Shown: positions 55,007 through 63,738 of the stretch, piece after piece | Layout of the letters: each line of letters begins with the position of its first letter | Position numbering within the stretch: position 1 is the first letter of the stretch | Assembly: GCA_050296515.1 (NCBI GenBank) | Contig: JBNKRJ010000111.1 | Location: 1-64,000, forward strand | DNA: 64,000 nucleotides | Direction of reading: 5' to 3' | DNA from: NBLH01 sp050296515 | Lineage (GTDB): Bacteria; Bacteroidota; Bacteroidia; Bacteroidales; NBLH01 | Position numbers and translations under genes: made by a program | The notes under the pieces: model-generated | Databases searched by the model: none | Seen by the model: the letters and a program-made list of their open reading frames with translations, nothing else | What the model was told of the DNA's origin: nothing

Positions 55007-55450
55007 ATGATCCATAAAATTTTTAATTCGGCAAATCCTCCATCAAAAGAGGAAAAAAATGAAATTGTTGATTTTCTATTTAGTCATCTTGACCAGTATG
55101 GAGACCCAAAAGAAGACATTTTAAAAGCGGTGAACTTTTCATTGCATGAATCAGCTACTTCTCTTGGTGGATTTGTATTGATGGCAAAAGATGGTGATGA
55201 AATTGCCGGTGCAGTAGTTGTTAACAGAACAGGTATGGAAGGATATATTCCTGAGAATATATTGGTCTACATCGCTACACATAAAGACTACCGTGGGAAA
55301 GGTATTGGAAAAGATTTGATGAATAAGTCCATCGAAATTGCCCAGGGTGATATTGCATTACATGTTGAACCAGATAATCCTGCTAAATTTTTGTATGAGA
55401 AAGTGGGTTTTACAAACAAATACTTGGAAATGAGATATAAACAAAAATAA
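55007..55450 (+). CDS. GNAT-family N-acetyltransferase
   Basis: A 147-residue GNAT. The acetyl-CoA loop reads YRGKGIGKDLMNKS (R-G-x-G-I-G) at about 98, with VYIATHKDYRGK ahead of it and FLYEKVGFTNKY near the end, the usual beta-bulge and C-terminal aromatic motif. Substrate unknown. A TAATTTTG -7-like box lies at 54966-54973. Confidence 0.87.
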   Translation: MIHKIFNSANPPSKEEKNEIVDFLFSHLDQYGDPKEDILKAVNFSLHESATSLGGFVLMAKDGDEIAGAVVVNRTGMEGYIPENILVYIATHKDYRGKGIGKDLMNKSIEIAQGDIALHVEPDNPAKFLYEKVGFTNKYLEMRYKQK

Positions 55451-55646
55451 GTTACTAACCATTAAATATTAAACGGGGGCTTTTCAAATAGTTTAATAGG
55501 ACGATTAGTTTTTATTAAATTGTTTATGGAGGGGATCAAAATAGAATAGGTCTATAATTTTTAGTAGATGAGTTGGTTCATTTTTTCTATTTGATTCTTT
55601 AAATGCATTTTAGCATCAAGCTATTTGATTAGCCTCCTTTCCATTT

Positions 55647-57083
55647 ATGAATATTCTTGATATAATAATTTTTGTACTCTATTTCAGTGCAATGCTGGGG
55701 ATAGGAGTTTACTTTTTTAAAAAAAATAAAGATATTGAAGATTATTATGTTGGTGGTCGTTCTTTAGGTCATTGGCATATTGGACTATCAGTAGTGGCAA
55801 CTGATGTGGGAGGTGGTTTCTCAATTGGCCTTGGCGGTCTTGGTTTTGCAATTGGAATAGCCGGTTCATGGATGCTTTTTACCGGATTGGTTGGTGCCTG
55901 GCTATCTGCGGTAGTATTAATTCCGGTAATTAGTAAATTATCAGAGAAACATAAATTCTACACGTTTCCTCAGATTTTTGAGCATTTTTATAACAGCAAA
56001 GTGGCATTAATAGCTGGTATTATTTCTGCAATTGGATACATTGGTTTTACCAGCTCGCAATTACTTGCAGGTGCTAAATTGGCTTCCGCAACTTTTACTG
56101 AAATTAATTTGCTTACTGCGTTGATAATCATGGGAGTTATTGCTGTTATTTATACAGGAATAGGAGGCCTGAAAGCAGTAATTTATACCGATACTGTTCA
56201 ATGGATTGTTTTAATGTCGGGTTTGATTTTTATTGGAATTCCTGTAGCTTATTACAAAATTGGTGGAATGGAAGCAATAAAGGAAACTCTTTCAGATAAT
56301 TTTCTCAGGCTTGATAATGTTTCTTGGCAGCAACTAGTCAATTGGGGAATAACCATTATACCTATCTGGTTTGTTGGAATGACTTTGTATCAGAGAATCT
56401 ACGCTTCGAAAGGTGAGAAACAGGCAAAAAAAGCCTGGTTTATCGCAGGACTGTTTGAATGGCCGACAATGGCATTTATGGGAGTTACTTTGGGCCTTTT
56501 TTCCAGGGTTGCTTTTGAAAAAGGGATGTTCGAATCGATTGGCTATTCAGTAGCATCTGGCATTGATGCTGAAATGGGACTACCAATCTTACTGAATAAA
56601 GTTTTACCGGCAGGGTTAATAGGTTTAATGCTATCGGCTTATTTTTCAGCAATTCTCTCAACAGCAGATAGTTGCCTGATGGCTGCTTCAGGAAATGTGC
56701 AAACAGATATTCTTGAAAAGCTATTCAGATTCAAAAAGGACACAAAATCGCAATTGAAAACTTCCCAGATAACTACTTTGTTAATTGGCGTTTTGGCATT
56801 GCTTTTAGCCTCAAGCATGACTAATGTGCTGGAATTGATGTTATATTCTTATGCTTTTATGGTTTCTGGACTTTTTGTACCTGTAATTGCTGCCTTGTAT
56901 ACAAAAAAGCCAAATGCTACAGCGGCTGTAGCTTCTATGGTTCTTGGAGGCTCAACAACAGTGGTACTGACGACCTTAAAATTGAACTTGCCGTTTGATT
57001 TAGATGCTAATATTTTTGGAATACTGGCATCCGGCATTGTTTATGTTCTACTTTCATTAATCCTAAACAAAAAAAATGGATGA
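55647..57083 (+). CDS. Sodium:solute symporter
   Basis: A 478-residue SSF-family transporter with about 13 transmembrane helices. Landmarks are YYVGGRSLGHWHIGLSVVATDVGGG near the N-terminus, GGLKAVIYTDTVQWIVL in the middle, and AYFSAILSTADSCLMAASGN, where the family sodium-binding Ser/Thr and Asp lie. It takes up a small organic solute with sodium. It overlaps the M20 gene by 8 bp, so the substrate is probably that of the next enzymes, i.e. an amino acid, dipeptide or N-acyl-amino acid. Confidence 0.92.
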   Translation: MNILDIIIFVLYFSAMLGIGVYFFKKNKDIEDYYVGGRSLGHWHIGLSVVATDVGGGFSIGLGGLGFAIGIAGSWMLFTGLVGAWLSAVVLIPVISKLSEKHKFYTFPQIFEHFYNSKVALIAGIISAIGYIGFTSSQLLAGAKLASATFTEINLLTALIIMGVIAVIYTGIGGLKAVIYTDTVQWIVLMSGLIFIGIPVAYYKIGGMEAIKETLSDNFLRLDNVSWQQLVNWGITIIPIWFVGMTLYQRIYASKGEKQAKKAWFIAGLFEWPTMAFMGVTLGLFSRVAFEKGMFESIGYSVASGIDAEMGLPILLNKVLPAGLIGLMLSAYFSAILSTADSCLMAASGNVQTDILEKLFRFKKDTKSQLKTSQITTLLIGVLALLLASSMTNVLELMLYSYAFMVSGLFVPVIAALYTKKPNATAAVASMVLGGSTTVVLTTLKLNLPFDLDANIFGILASGIVYVLLSLILNKKNG

Positions 57084-58209
57084 AATAATTGCTTTAAGGC
57101 ATGAATTGCACAAGTTCCCTGAAATTTCCAACCATGAATTCGAAACATCTGAAAGAATTAGTCTGTTTATGGATAAACTAAAACCTGATGAGGTAATAAA
57201 TTTGAGTAAGACTGGTAAAGCCTTTGTGTTTAAAGGAAGAGAAGACGGTAATACCGTTGTGTTCAGAGCAGAGTTGGATGCCCTTCCAATTGCCGAGGAT
57301 GAGAATAATGAGTATGCATCGGTAAATAAAGGTGTGTCGCATGTATGTGGGCATGACGGGCACATGGCAATTATTGCAGGATTAGCAAAGAAAGTGGCTG
57401 CTAATCGACCTGGTAAGGGGAAAGTGGTGCTCTTATTTCAGCCAGCAGAAGAAGTTGAACAAGGGGCAAGAGATGTTGTGAATGATCCTGGATTTCAGGA
57501 AATAAAACCAGATTACATTTTTGCTTTGCACAACGTACCTGGCTTGAAAAAGCATACCATTTTGCTAAAACATGGAAGTTTTGCTGCTGCTTCAAGAGGA
57601 ATGACGGTTAAACTGACCGGGAAAACATCGCATGCCGCTGAACCTGAAAAAGGCATCAGTCCTGCAATGGCTATTTCAAAGATTATCAAAGAATTAAATC
57701 AGTTAATTGAAAACAAAAGCTTATTCAAAGATTTAAGCCTATTGACTATTATTCATATCCGGCTTGGTGAAATTTCTTTTGGAACATCTCCTGGATATGC
57801 TGAAATAAGAGTTACTCTGCGTGCTTTTGAAAATGAAGACATGGAGCTTTTATGCAAAAATTCTGAAAGAATAATCACTGCAATTGCAGAGGATGAAAAA
57901 TTGAGGAGTGAGATAAGTTATTCTGAGATATTTCCTGCAACAGTTAATAATGACGAATGTATTGATTTAATTAAACATGCCGTAACTGAAAACAACTCAG
58001 AAAACACCTTTATCGAAAAACCTTTTAAATGGTCTGAAGATTTTGGGTATTACACCGAAAAGTACAAAGGAGGCTTTTTTGGTTTAGGCTCTGGCTTAGA
58101 ACAACCTGCGCTGCACAATCCGGATTTTGATTTCCCTGATGAGATTATAGCTACAGGTGTAAATGTTTTTTATTCAATCTATAAAAAAATAAATTTAAAC
58201 GAAGAATGA
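57076..58209 (+). CDS. M20-family amidohydrolase
   Basis: A 377-residue metal-dependent hydrolase of the M20D branch: LRHELHKFPEISNHEF near the start, ELDALP, CGHDGHMAIIAGL near 92 (metal Cys/His), QPAEEVEQGA near 125 (catalytic Glu) and HNVPG near 150, with a dimerisation domain inserted at about 175-290. M20D enzymes cut N-acyl amino acids or dipeptides. Its ATG lies inside the symporter gene and its own end overlaps the racemase gene by 4 bp (ATGA), which means tight coupling. Confidence 0.93.
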   Translation: MDEIIALRHELHKFPEISNHEFETSERISLFMDKLKPDEVINLSKTGKAFVFKGREDGNTVVFRAELDALPIAEDENNEYASVNKGVSHVCGHDGHMAIIAGLAKKVAANRPGKGKVVLLFQPAEEVEQGARDVVNDPGFQEIKPDYIFALHNVPGLKKHTILLKHGSFAAASRGMTVKLTGKTSHAAEPEKGISPAMAISKIIKELNQLIENKSLFKDLSLLTIIHIRLGEISFGTSPGYAEIRVTLRAFENEDMELLCKNSERIITAIAEDEKLRSEISYSEIFPATVNNDECIDLIKHAVTENNSENTFIEKPFKWSEDFGYYTEKYKGGFFGLGSGLEQPALHNPDFDFPDEIIATGVNVFYSIYKKINLNEE

Positions 58210-59354
58210 TTACAGGTTCATTAATAACTTTGCGTTCAAAAGCTGTAAAAAACAATATTGCCTTTCTTAAAGAACATCTGGGTCCTGATGTTCGAATTTC
58301 ATCTGTGGTTAAAGCCAATGCATATGGGCATGGAATTGAACAAATAGTTCCATTGTTTGAAGAAGAAGGGATCGATCATTTTTCTGTTTTTTATTACGAT
58401 GAAGCTGTCAGAGTGAAAAATAGTATACGAAATGAATCAGATATTGTAATAATGGGGTGGATTGCAGATAATGACTTGAAAAATGCAATTGAGCAAGGCT
58501 TTGAATTTTTTGTCTTCAATCTTGAGCGACTTTACCTGGCAAAACAGTATGCTAAACAGCTCAATTTCAGAGCAAAAATACATATTGAAGTAGAAACAGG
58601 AATGAACCGTTCTGGCTTGAACAAAAGGCAACTTAATAAGGCCCTGGAATTTATTAAAGAGAACAGTGAGTGTTTTAAAATTGCTGGTTTTTGCACTCAT
58701 TTGGCAGGTGCTGAGAGTATAGCCAATCATTATCGCATACAAACGCAGTTGAAGCGATACAATAAAATGCTTAATGTTTTGGAGAAAAATGATATTACAC
58801 CTGGCTACAGGCATGTTGCGAATTCAGCAGCCGCTTTTGTTTATCCTGAAACCAGAATGGATCTTGTACGGATTGGAATTATGCAATATGGCTTTTGGTC
58901 AAGTATGGAAACGTTTATTCATTTTACAAGAAATAAAAAAGATAAAACAGATCCTTTACAACGAATATTAGGCTGGAAAAGCAAAATCATGTCGATTAAA
59001 GAAGTAAGAACTGGTGAATTTGTGGGGTATGGGATCTCCTTTTTAGCTCAGTCTGACATCAAAACAGCTTTAGTACCAATAGGTTATTCTTGTGGATACA
59101 GTCGATCTTTAAGTAATAAAGGGCGGGTGCTTATTCATGGAAGTCGTTGCGGAATAATCGGACTGGTAAATATGAACATGATAATTGTTGACATAACCAC
59201 TGTTCCTGATGTTAATGTTGGTGATGAGGTTGTAATCATTGGTCAGCAAGGTGATTTAGAAATTAAGGTGACGGCATTTAGTAATATTAGTGATAAATTA
59301 AATTATGAAATACTGGCGCATATGCCGGGAAGCATCGAACGAAAAGTAATATAA
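58206..59354 (+). CDS. alr: Alanine racemase
   Basis: A 382-residue fold-type III PLP enzyme that interconverts L- and D-alanine or a related amino acid. The PLP lysine is K36 (VVKANAYGHG), the HVANSAA and RIGIMQYG segments are present, and VGYGISF holds the second catalytic Tyr region followed by GYSCGYSRSLSN. The usual C-terminal CMDQ-like stretch is NMNM. Since the gene is inside a transport and hydrolase operon, it may be a catabolic rather than cell-wall racemase; a second alr elsewhere would support that. Confidence 0.87.
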   Translation: MITGSLITLRSKAVKNNIAFLKEHLGPDVRISSVVKANAYGHGIEQIVPLFEEEGIDHFSVFYYDEAVRVKNSIRNESDIVIMGWIADNDLKNAIEQGFEFFVFNLERLYLAKQYAKQLNFRAKIHIEVETGMNRSGLNKRQLNKALEFIKENSECFKIAGFCTHLAGAESIANHYRIQTQLKRYNKMLNVLEKNDITPGYRHVANSAAAFVYPETRMDLVRIGIMQYGFWSSMETFIHFTRNKKDKTDPLQRILGWKSKIMSIKEVRTGEFVGYGISFLAQSDIKTALVPIGYSCGYSRSLSNKGRVLIHGSRCGIIGLVNMNMIIVDITTVPDVNVGDEVVIIGQQGDLEIKVTAFSNISDKLNYEILAHMPGSIERKVI

Positions 59355-59359
59355 AAATT

Positions 59360-60439
59360 ATGGCCTTTGTAACATTAGATTCGAAAAAGCTAAAGGAAAA
59401 TTACGACTATTTGAATAAATTATTTAAAAGTAATAATATCAAATGGTCGGTAGTAACCAAACTACTATGCGGTAATGAGCAATATTTGCGACAGGTTTTA
59501 AATTTAGGAATAAGACAAGTATGTGATTCGCGGGTAACAAATCTCCAAATGATAAAATCGATTGATCCCACAGTTGAAACCATTTACATTAAACCGCCTG
59601 CCAAATTATCAATTGATGACATAGTTGAATATGCAGACATAAGTTTTAATACTGAGTATGAGACAATTAAAATGTTGTCTGATGCAGCTGTAAAGCGAGG
59701 GAAGAAGCACAAAATAATCATCATGATTGAAATGGGCGAGTTACGCGAGGGGGTTTTACGAGAAGAGTTGATGGAATTTTACTCAGAAGTTTTCGAATTG
59801 AAAAACATTGAAGTAGTTGGTATTGGTACCAATTTAACCTGTTTGTACGGAATACTTCCTAATCACGATAAATTGATTCAACTAAGTCTGTATGAGCAAC
59901 TTATTGAAGCAAAATTCAATAAACATATCCCTTATGTCTCAGGAGGATCTTCGGTAACTATTCCTTTGATGTTCCAAAATTTATTACCAACAGGAATTAA
60001 CCACTTTCGTGTGGGCGAGTCATTGTTTTTAGGTACCGATGTTTATCACAACAGCACCTTAAAAAAGATGAACCATGATGTTTTCAGGTTGTATGCCGAA
60101 ATTATCGAGCTAATTGAAAAACCAATGGTTCCAATGGGTGAAATGGGGACCAATGTCGAAGGGGAATCTCCGGAGTTTGACCAAAGTCTTTTGGGCGAAA
60201 CCTCGTATCGTGCTATTATCGACCTTGGTTTGTTAGATGTTGATAATGAGCATATTTTCCCGGTAGATGAAGAGATAAAATTTGCAGGAGCAAGTTCTGA
60301 TATGATAGTGGTAGATTTAGGTGATAACAAAAAGAATTATAAAGTTGGCGATTTAATTGAGTTTACAATGGATTATATGGGAACATTAAGAATAATAAAC
60401 TCCAGGTATGTGGAGAAAAAATGTACGAATCAGGCTTAA
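59360..60439 (+). CDS. Alanine/ornithine racemase-family PLP enzyme
   Basis: A 359-residue fold-type III enzyme related to ornithine racemase (Orr) rather than to the classical Alr: VVTKLLCGN near 31 carries the PLP lysine K34, MIEMGELREGV and GTNLTCLYG follow, then SGGSSVT (phosphate-binding) and GINHFRVGESLFLGTD. It lies 5 bp after alr. Two racemases of different subfamilies side by side suggest two different amino acids, or a broad-range step. The substrate cannot be told from sequence. Confidence 0.86.
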   Translation: MAFVTLDSKKLKENYDYLNKLFKSNNIKWSVVTKLLCGNEQYLRQVLNLGIRQVCDSRVTNLQMIKSIDPTVETIYIKPPAKLSIDDIVEYADISFNTEYETIKMLSDAAVKRGKKHKIIIMIEMGELREGVLREELMEFYSEVFELKNIEVVGIGTNLTCLYGILPNHDKLIQLSLYEQLIEAKFNKHIPYVSGGSSVTIPLMFQNLLPTGINHFRVGESLFLGTDVYHNSTLKKMNHDVFRLYAEIIELIEKPMVPMGEMGTNVEGESPEFDQSLLGETSYRAIIDLGLLDVDNEHIFPVDEEIKFAGASSDMIVVDLGDNKKNYKVGDLIEFTMDYMGTLRIINSRYVEKKCTNQA

Positions 60440-60453
60440 GTTTTAAGAATATC

Positions 60454-61785
60454 CTAAAACAAAAAATCCATGCCGACATAAATACCGTTGGTGCCGTCTT
60501 GTTGTTTTAAGGCCATGCCGTAATCGAGAGCTGCTACAAAATTTTGGTTTAATACCAGACGAATGCCGGCACCATAACTAATATGCCATGTCTCTGGTTC
60601 ATTGTTGAACCAGTAAAGGTATTCATTGGGGACATTTTTAAGGTTTAGGGGATATGGATCAACAACCCTTGCAGCATCGGTGAAAGCATTTAACGCAACG
60701 TAAAAATTCTGTTTTGCAATCATCGTTTCAAAAACTTTTGACCGAAACTCAAAGTTTCCATAAGCTGTTCCATTGCCTACAATCCGGTTGCGTAAAATGC
60801 CTCTAAGTGTCTTTGCACCACCAAAAGCATCATAGGTATTTCGTGAATCAACAAGATAAGGCATAAGGTAAAACGGAATGCTGCCAGTAATTTTTGTCTG
60901 GTAACCCAGCCGATAAGCTAATTTTAATCGTTCTTTTACTATTGTTATGTAATGTTTATGCTGTAAAGAAACAATGGCTGTAGTCTTATCAAAACCAAAC
61001 GATTTTGGGCCAAATAGTACAAGTGCTTCTGACCAAATACCTTTGTTTGGATCCGCTTCGTTATCGCAGGAGTTGTATACAAAACCTGATTTTACAAAGT
61101 AATTGATACCTCCTGTAAGTTCATCTTCAGGCAAAACCTGCCAGCTGGCATACAAATCATAAAGGCCGTCTACATCAGGAAGAAGATTCTCCTCACTTCG
61201 GCCCTTATTTAATTTATTCAAATCAACTGAACCTACTTCGCTTTTAAAATAACTAAACCCCATCAATAATTTTATCCTTTCTGGATATATCTTTCGCTGT
61301 ATATCAATACTTGATCTTAATACTTTTCGTTCATGACGATAAAATACTTCAGAAATATAATCTGGACTGTTATTGTTTTCAAAATCAGAATTGTAGTACG
61401 ATTTGTAACCATTCAGACCATAGAAATTCAGGGCTTTTTCGGTATAGTAGGCCAGGCTTGCAGTTAATCGAAATCTGCGGATAAGTTGATCACTATCGTA
61501 TTTTAATTCATTAACTCCACTTCCCCTGGTAGTTTGATACCACCTTACAAATAATGAATGGTTGTAAAAGGGGTAACGACTTCCATCGCCATAATGATAA
61601 AAGTTTGCAACAATACCATATTTTAATCCAATGTCGGTATCATAGGCAACAATAGGGATTGCCCCAAAGGAAAACCCTTTTTTCCTTTTGTTATTTAGCT
61701 CTAAGCTATCTACATTACTTTCTTGCGAATATGACGAAGCAAAACCAATGAGCAAAGAAAAAACTAAAAGCCAAACTTTCTGCAT
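60454..61785 (-). CDS. Omp85/BamA-type outer-membrane barrel without POTRA domains
   Basis: A 443-residue protein with signal peptide (MQKVWLLVFSLLIGFASSYSQ; 1-21) and a beta-barrel over the rest. FGGAKTLRGILRNRIVGN near 325 corresponds to the L-R-G-F/Y lid-lock loop of Omp85 proteins, and the chain ends in YVGMDFLF with C-terminal Phe. No POTRA module is present, so it is probably a transporter-like or structural barrel rather than a BamA. Its 3' end lies 14 bp from that of the racemase gene. Confidence 0.82.
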   Translation of the reverse strand: MQKVWLLVFSLLIGFASSYSQESNVDSLELNNKRKKGFSFGAIPIVAYDTDIGLKYGIVANFYHYGDGSRYPFYNHSLFVRWYQTTRGSGVNELKYDSDQLIRRFRLTASLAYYTEKALNFYGLNGYKSYYNSDFENNNSPDYISEVFYRHERKVLRSSIDIQRKIYPERIKLLMGFSYFKSEVGSVDLNKLNKGRSEENLLPDVDGLYDLYASWQVLPEDELTGGINYFVKSGFVYNSCDNEADPNKGIWSEALVLFGPKSFGFDKTTAIVSLQHKHYITIVKERLKLAYRLGYQTKITGSIPFYLMPYLVDSRNTYDAFGGAKTLRGILRNRIVGNGTAYGNFEFRSKVFETMIAKQNFYVALNAFTDAARVVDPYPLNLKNVPNEYLYWFNNEPETWHISYGAGIRLVLNQNFVAALDYGMALKQQDGTNGIYVGMDFLF

Positions 61786-62033
61786 TAAAACTAAGTTTTA
61801 TTTTTTTACAAAATAATGATTTTAAATGTTAAAAAAATGTCATTTTTATTACAAAAACTTAAATTTAAAATTGTAGCGTTCTTAAGTGTTTTAAAATGAG
61901 CTAAGTAGTCTTAGATGGCTCGAAATAACTCATTTGTCAAAGTTTCTGATTCTTTAATGAATAAGGCCATCTTCGGAAAATTTTTTTGTCATACCTTTGA
62001 AATTCTCCACTAGGGATATTAAAGGGCAGAATA

Positions 62034-63119
62034 ATGAATGATTTAATTTTTGAATTTTATCAGAAATTTTCAAAAGACAGTTTTTGTCTTTTGTATGATG
62101 GAAATATTGTTGATGAAGTGACTGATAAAATCATTGATCTTAGTGATTTTAACTACCTGGGCCAGGATAATTATAAAAGGACAAGGAAAAAGGTTTCATT
62201 TTTGCTTGCCGAATGTTTTCAAAACATAATCAGGCATGGTGAGAACCTTTTTCAATCGCAAACAAATGAAGTCGATTTTGGTTTCTTTCTCACAAGGCAT
62301 ATAAACGACACCTATTTCATAACCTCTGCAAATCTTATAAAAACTGGAAAAGTTGCTAATTTAAAATCGCAGCTTAATAAAGTAAATAGCCTTGATAAAG
62401 AAAGTCTGAAAGCTCTTTATTTGGATATGCTTGAAAATAAAAGTTTTTCTGAAAAGGGTGGGGCAGGACTGGGCTTAATTGAGATAGCCCGAAAATCAGG
62501 ACAAAAGATTGAATATGTTGTTGATGAGTATCAGGATGATTATTCCATTTTTTATAACCAGATTATGCTGAAAGATGAAAAACAAATAGCCGAGCATAGT
62601 GGTTATAGAATAGTAGAAGCTATGGAATTGCACCGTAAAATGATGACTGAAGAAATCATAATGGTACAAAAAGGAGACTTTTCAAAAAACTTTATCAATC
62701 CGATTTTAAATATTCTCGATAAAAACATTAAAGAAGTAAACAAACAGGCAAATCCACGAAGAAAAACATATCATGTATTGGTTGAATTAATTCAAAACAT
62801 GAGTAAATATGCTATTAAACTAAATGACAAAAAGGAGGGTGCTTTTTTATTAAAAAGAAGGGACAATGGCTTGATTATCAGTGCAGGTAACTTTATTGAA
62901 AAACAACATGTTGAGCCTCTTGAAAGACAACTTTCAAGAATTAATACATTGACTAAAAAGGAAATTAAGTTGAATTACCTAAAAGCATTGAATGATGAAC
63001 ACCCTGAAATAAGAATTGAACTTTTAGAAATTGCAAAGCACATTGATGGTCCTGTTGAGTTTAGTTTCATTCACTCTGTAAACGGGCAAATATTCTTTGC
63101 AATTACTGTTGTTGTTTAA
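62034..63119 (+). CDS. Protein with two SiaB-type kinase-like domains
   Basis: A 361-residue protein made of two related SiaB-family (DUF6272) domains. Domain 1 (about 1-185) has LAECFQNIIRHGEN (N box, E60 and N64) and KGGAGLGLIEIARKS (G box, 142-147). Domain 2 (about 186-361) has the N box VELIQNMSKYA (E251, N255), but the glycine-rich loop is replaced by EHPEIRIELLEIA. SiaB of Pseudomonas phosphorylates SiaC and controls biofilm-related di-GMP signalling. No SiaA, SiaC or diguanylate cyclase is adjacent. Domain 2 is likely inactive and may be regulatory. Confidence 0.8.
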   Translation: MNDLIFEFYQKFSKDSFCLLYDGNIVDEVTDKIIDLSDFNYLGQDNYKRTRKKVSFLLAECFQNIIRHGENLFQSQTNEVDFGFFLTRHINDTYFITSANLIKTGKVANLKSQLNKVNSLDKESLKALYLDMLENKSFSEKGGAGLGLIEIARKSGQKIEYVVDEYQDDYSIFYNQIMLKDEKQIAEHSGYRIVEAMELHRKMMTEEIIMVQKGDFSKNFINPILNILDKNIKEVNKQANPRRKTYHVLVELIQNMSKYAIKLNDKKEGAFLLKRRDNGLIISAGNFIEKQHVEPLERQLSRINTLTKKEIKLNYLKALNDEHPEIRIELLEIAKHIDGPVEFSFIHSVNGQIFFAITVVV

Positions 63120-63122
63120 GAA

Positions 63123-63722
63123 TCAAATCAATCCCGGTTTTTTTAATTCTTTTTCTATGTTAATGCCATTACTGAAATGAATGGTGTGAAAGCCAATTTC
63201 ATTAGCCGTTTTAATATTTTTAAGGGCTGTCATCAATAAAAAGTGATTCATTTGCATTAATCTGAAACCTGTCGAGCAATAAATAAAATATTTCCTTATT
63301 TGGTTTAATCACTTTTTCAATACCTGAAACTACAATTCCTTCAAAGTCATTTAAAAACGTGAATTTACTTTGGGCTATAGGAAAGGTTTCGGCAGATCAG
63401 TTGGTAAGGCTAAAGAGCCGGTAACTTTTCTTTAATTGTGGCAATAACTTTGTGTTTTCTTCAATTCCTCCGGCCAGCATTTTTTCAAAATCATCGTAAT
63501 AATGTTGAATCATCTTTTCATATTCAGGATGTTCCTTTTTCAGGTTTTTTATGGCGATATCAAATGGCAGACCGGCATCCTGTTGCTCGTTCCATTCATA
63601 CGTACAGATATTCTCCAGAAAATGTTCCATTTGATTTTCATTCTCAAATAGTTCCCTGAATAAATGTCTTGGATTCCAGTCAATTAATACACCGCCAAAA
63701 TCAAATATGATGTTTTAATCAT
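63123..63722 (-). pseudogene. Broken HAD-family hydrolase
   Basis: The reading frame of a HAD (subfamily IA, YihX-like) phosphatase is visible in pieces. After ATG 63722 the run of four A at 63713-63716 is one base short; adding one A restores IIFDFGGVLIDWNP, the DxD catalytic motif. An in-frame TGA at 63397-63399 replaces an expected Trp in the LTNxSAETFP segment. An extra C in the GGG run at 63224-63226 shifts the frame after FIDDS; beyond it KNIKTANEIGFHTIHF continues normally to the stop at 63123. Three lesions make a functional product very unlikely. Confidence 0.85.
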
Positions 63723-63738
63723 TCTTAAAGTTTTACGT

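Noticed and set aside
63397..63399. TGA read as Trp (stop-codon reassignment) in the HAD frame
   Set aside because: TGA serves as a normal stop elsewhere (for example at 37834-37836), and the same frame has two further frameshifts.
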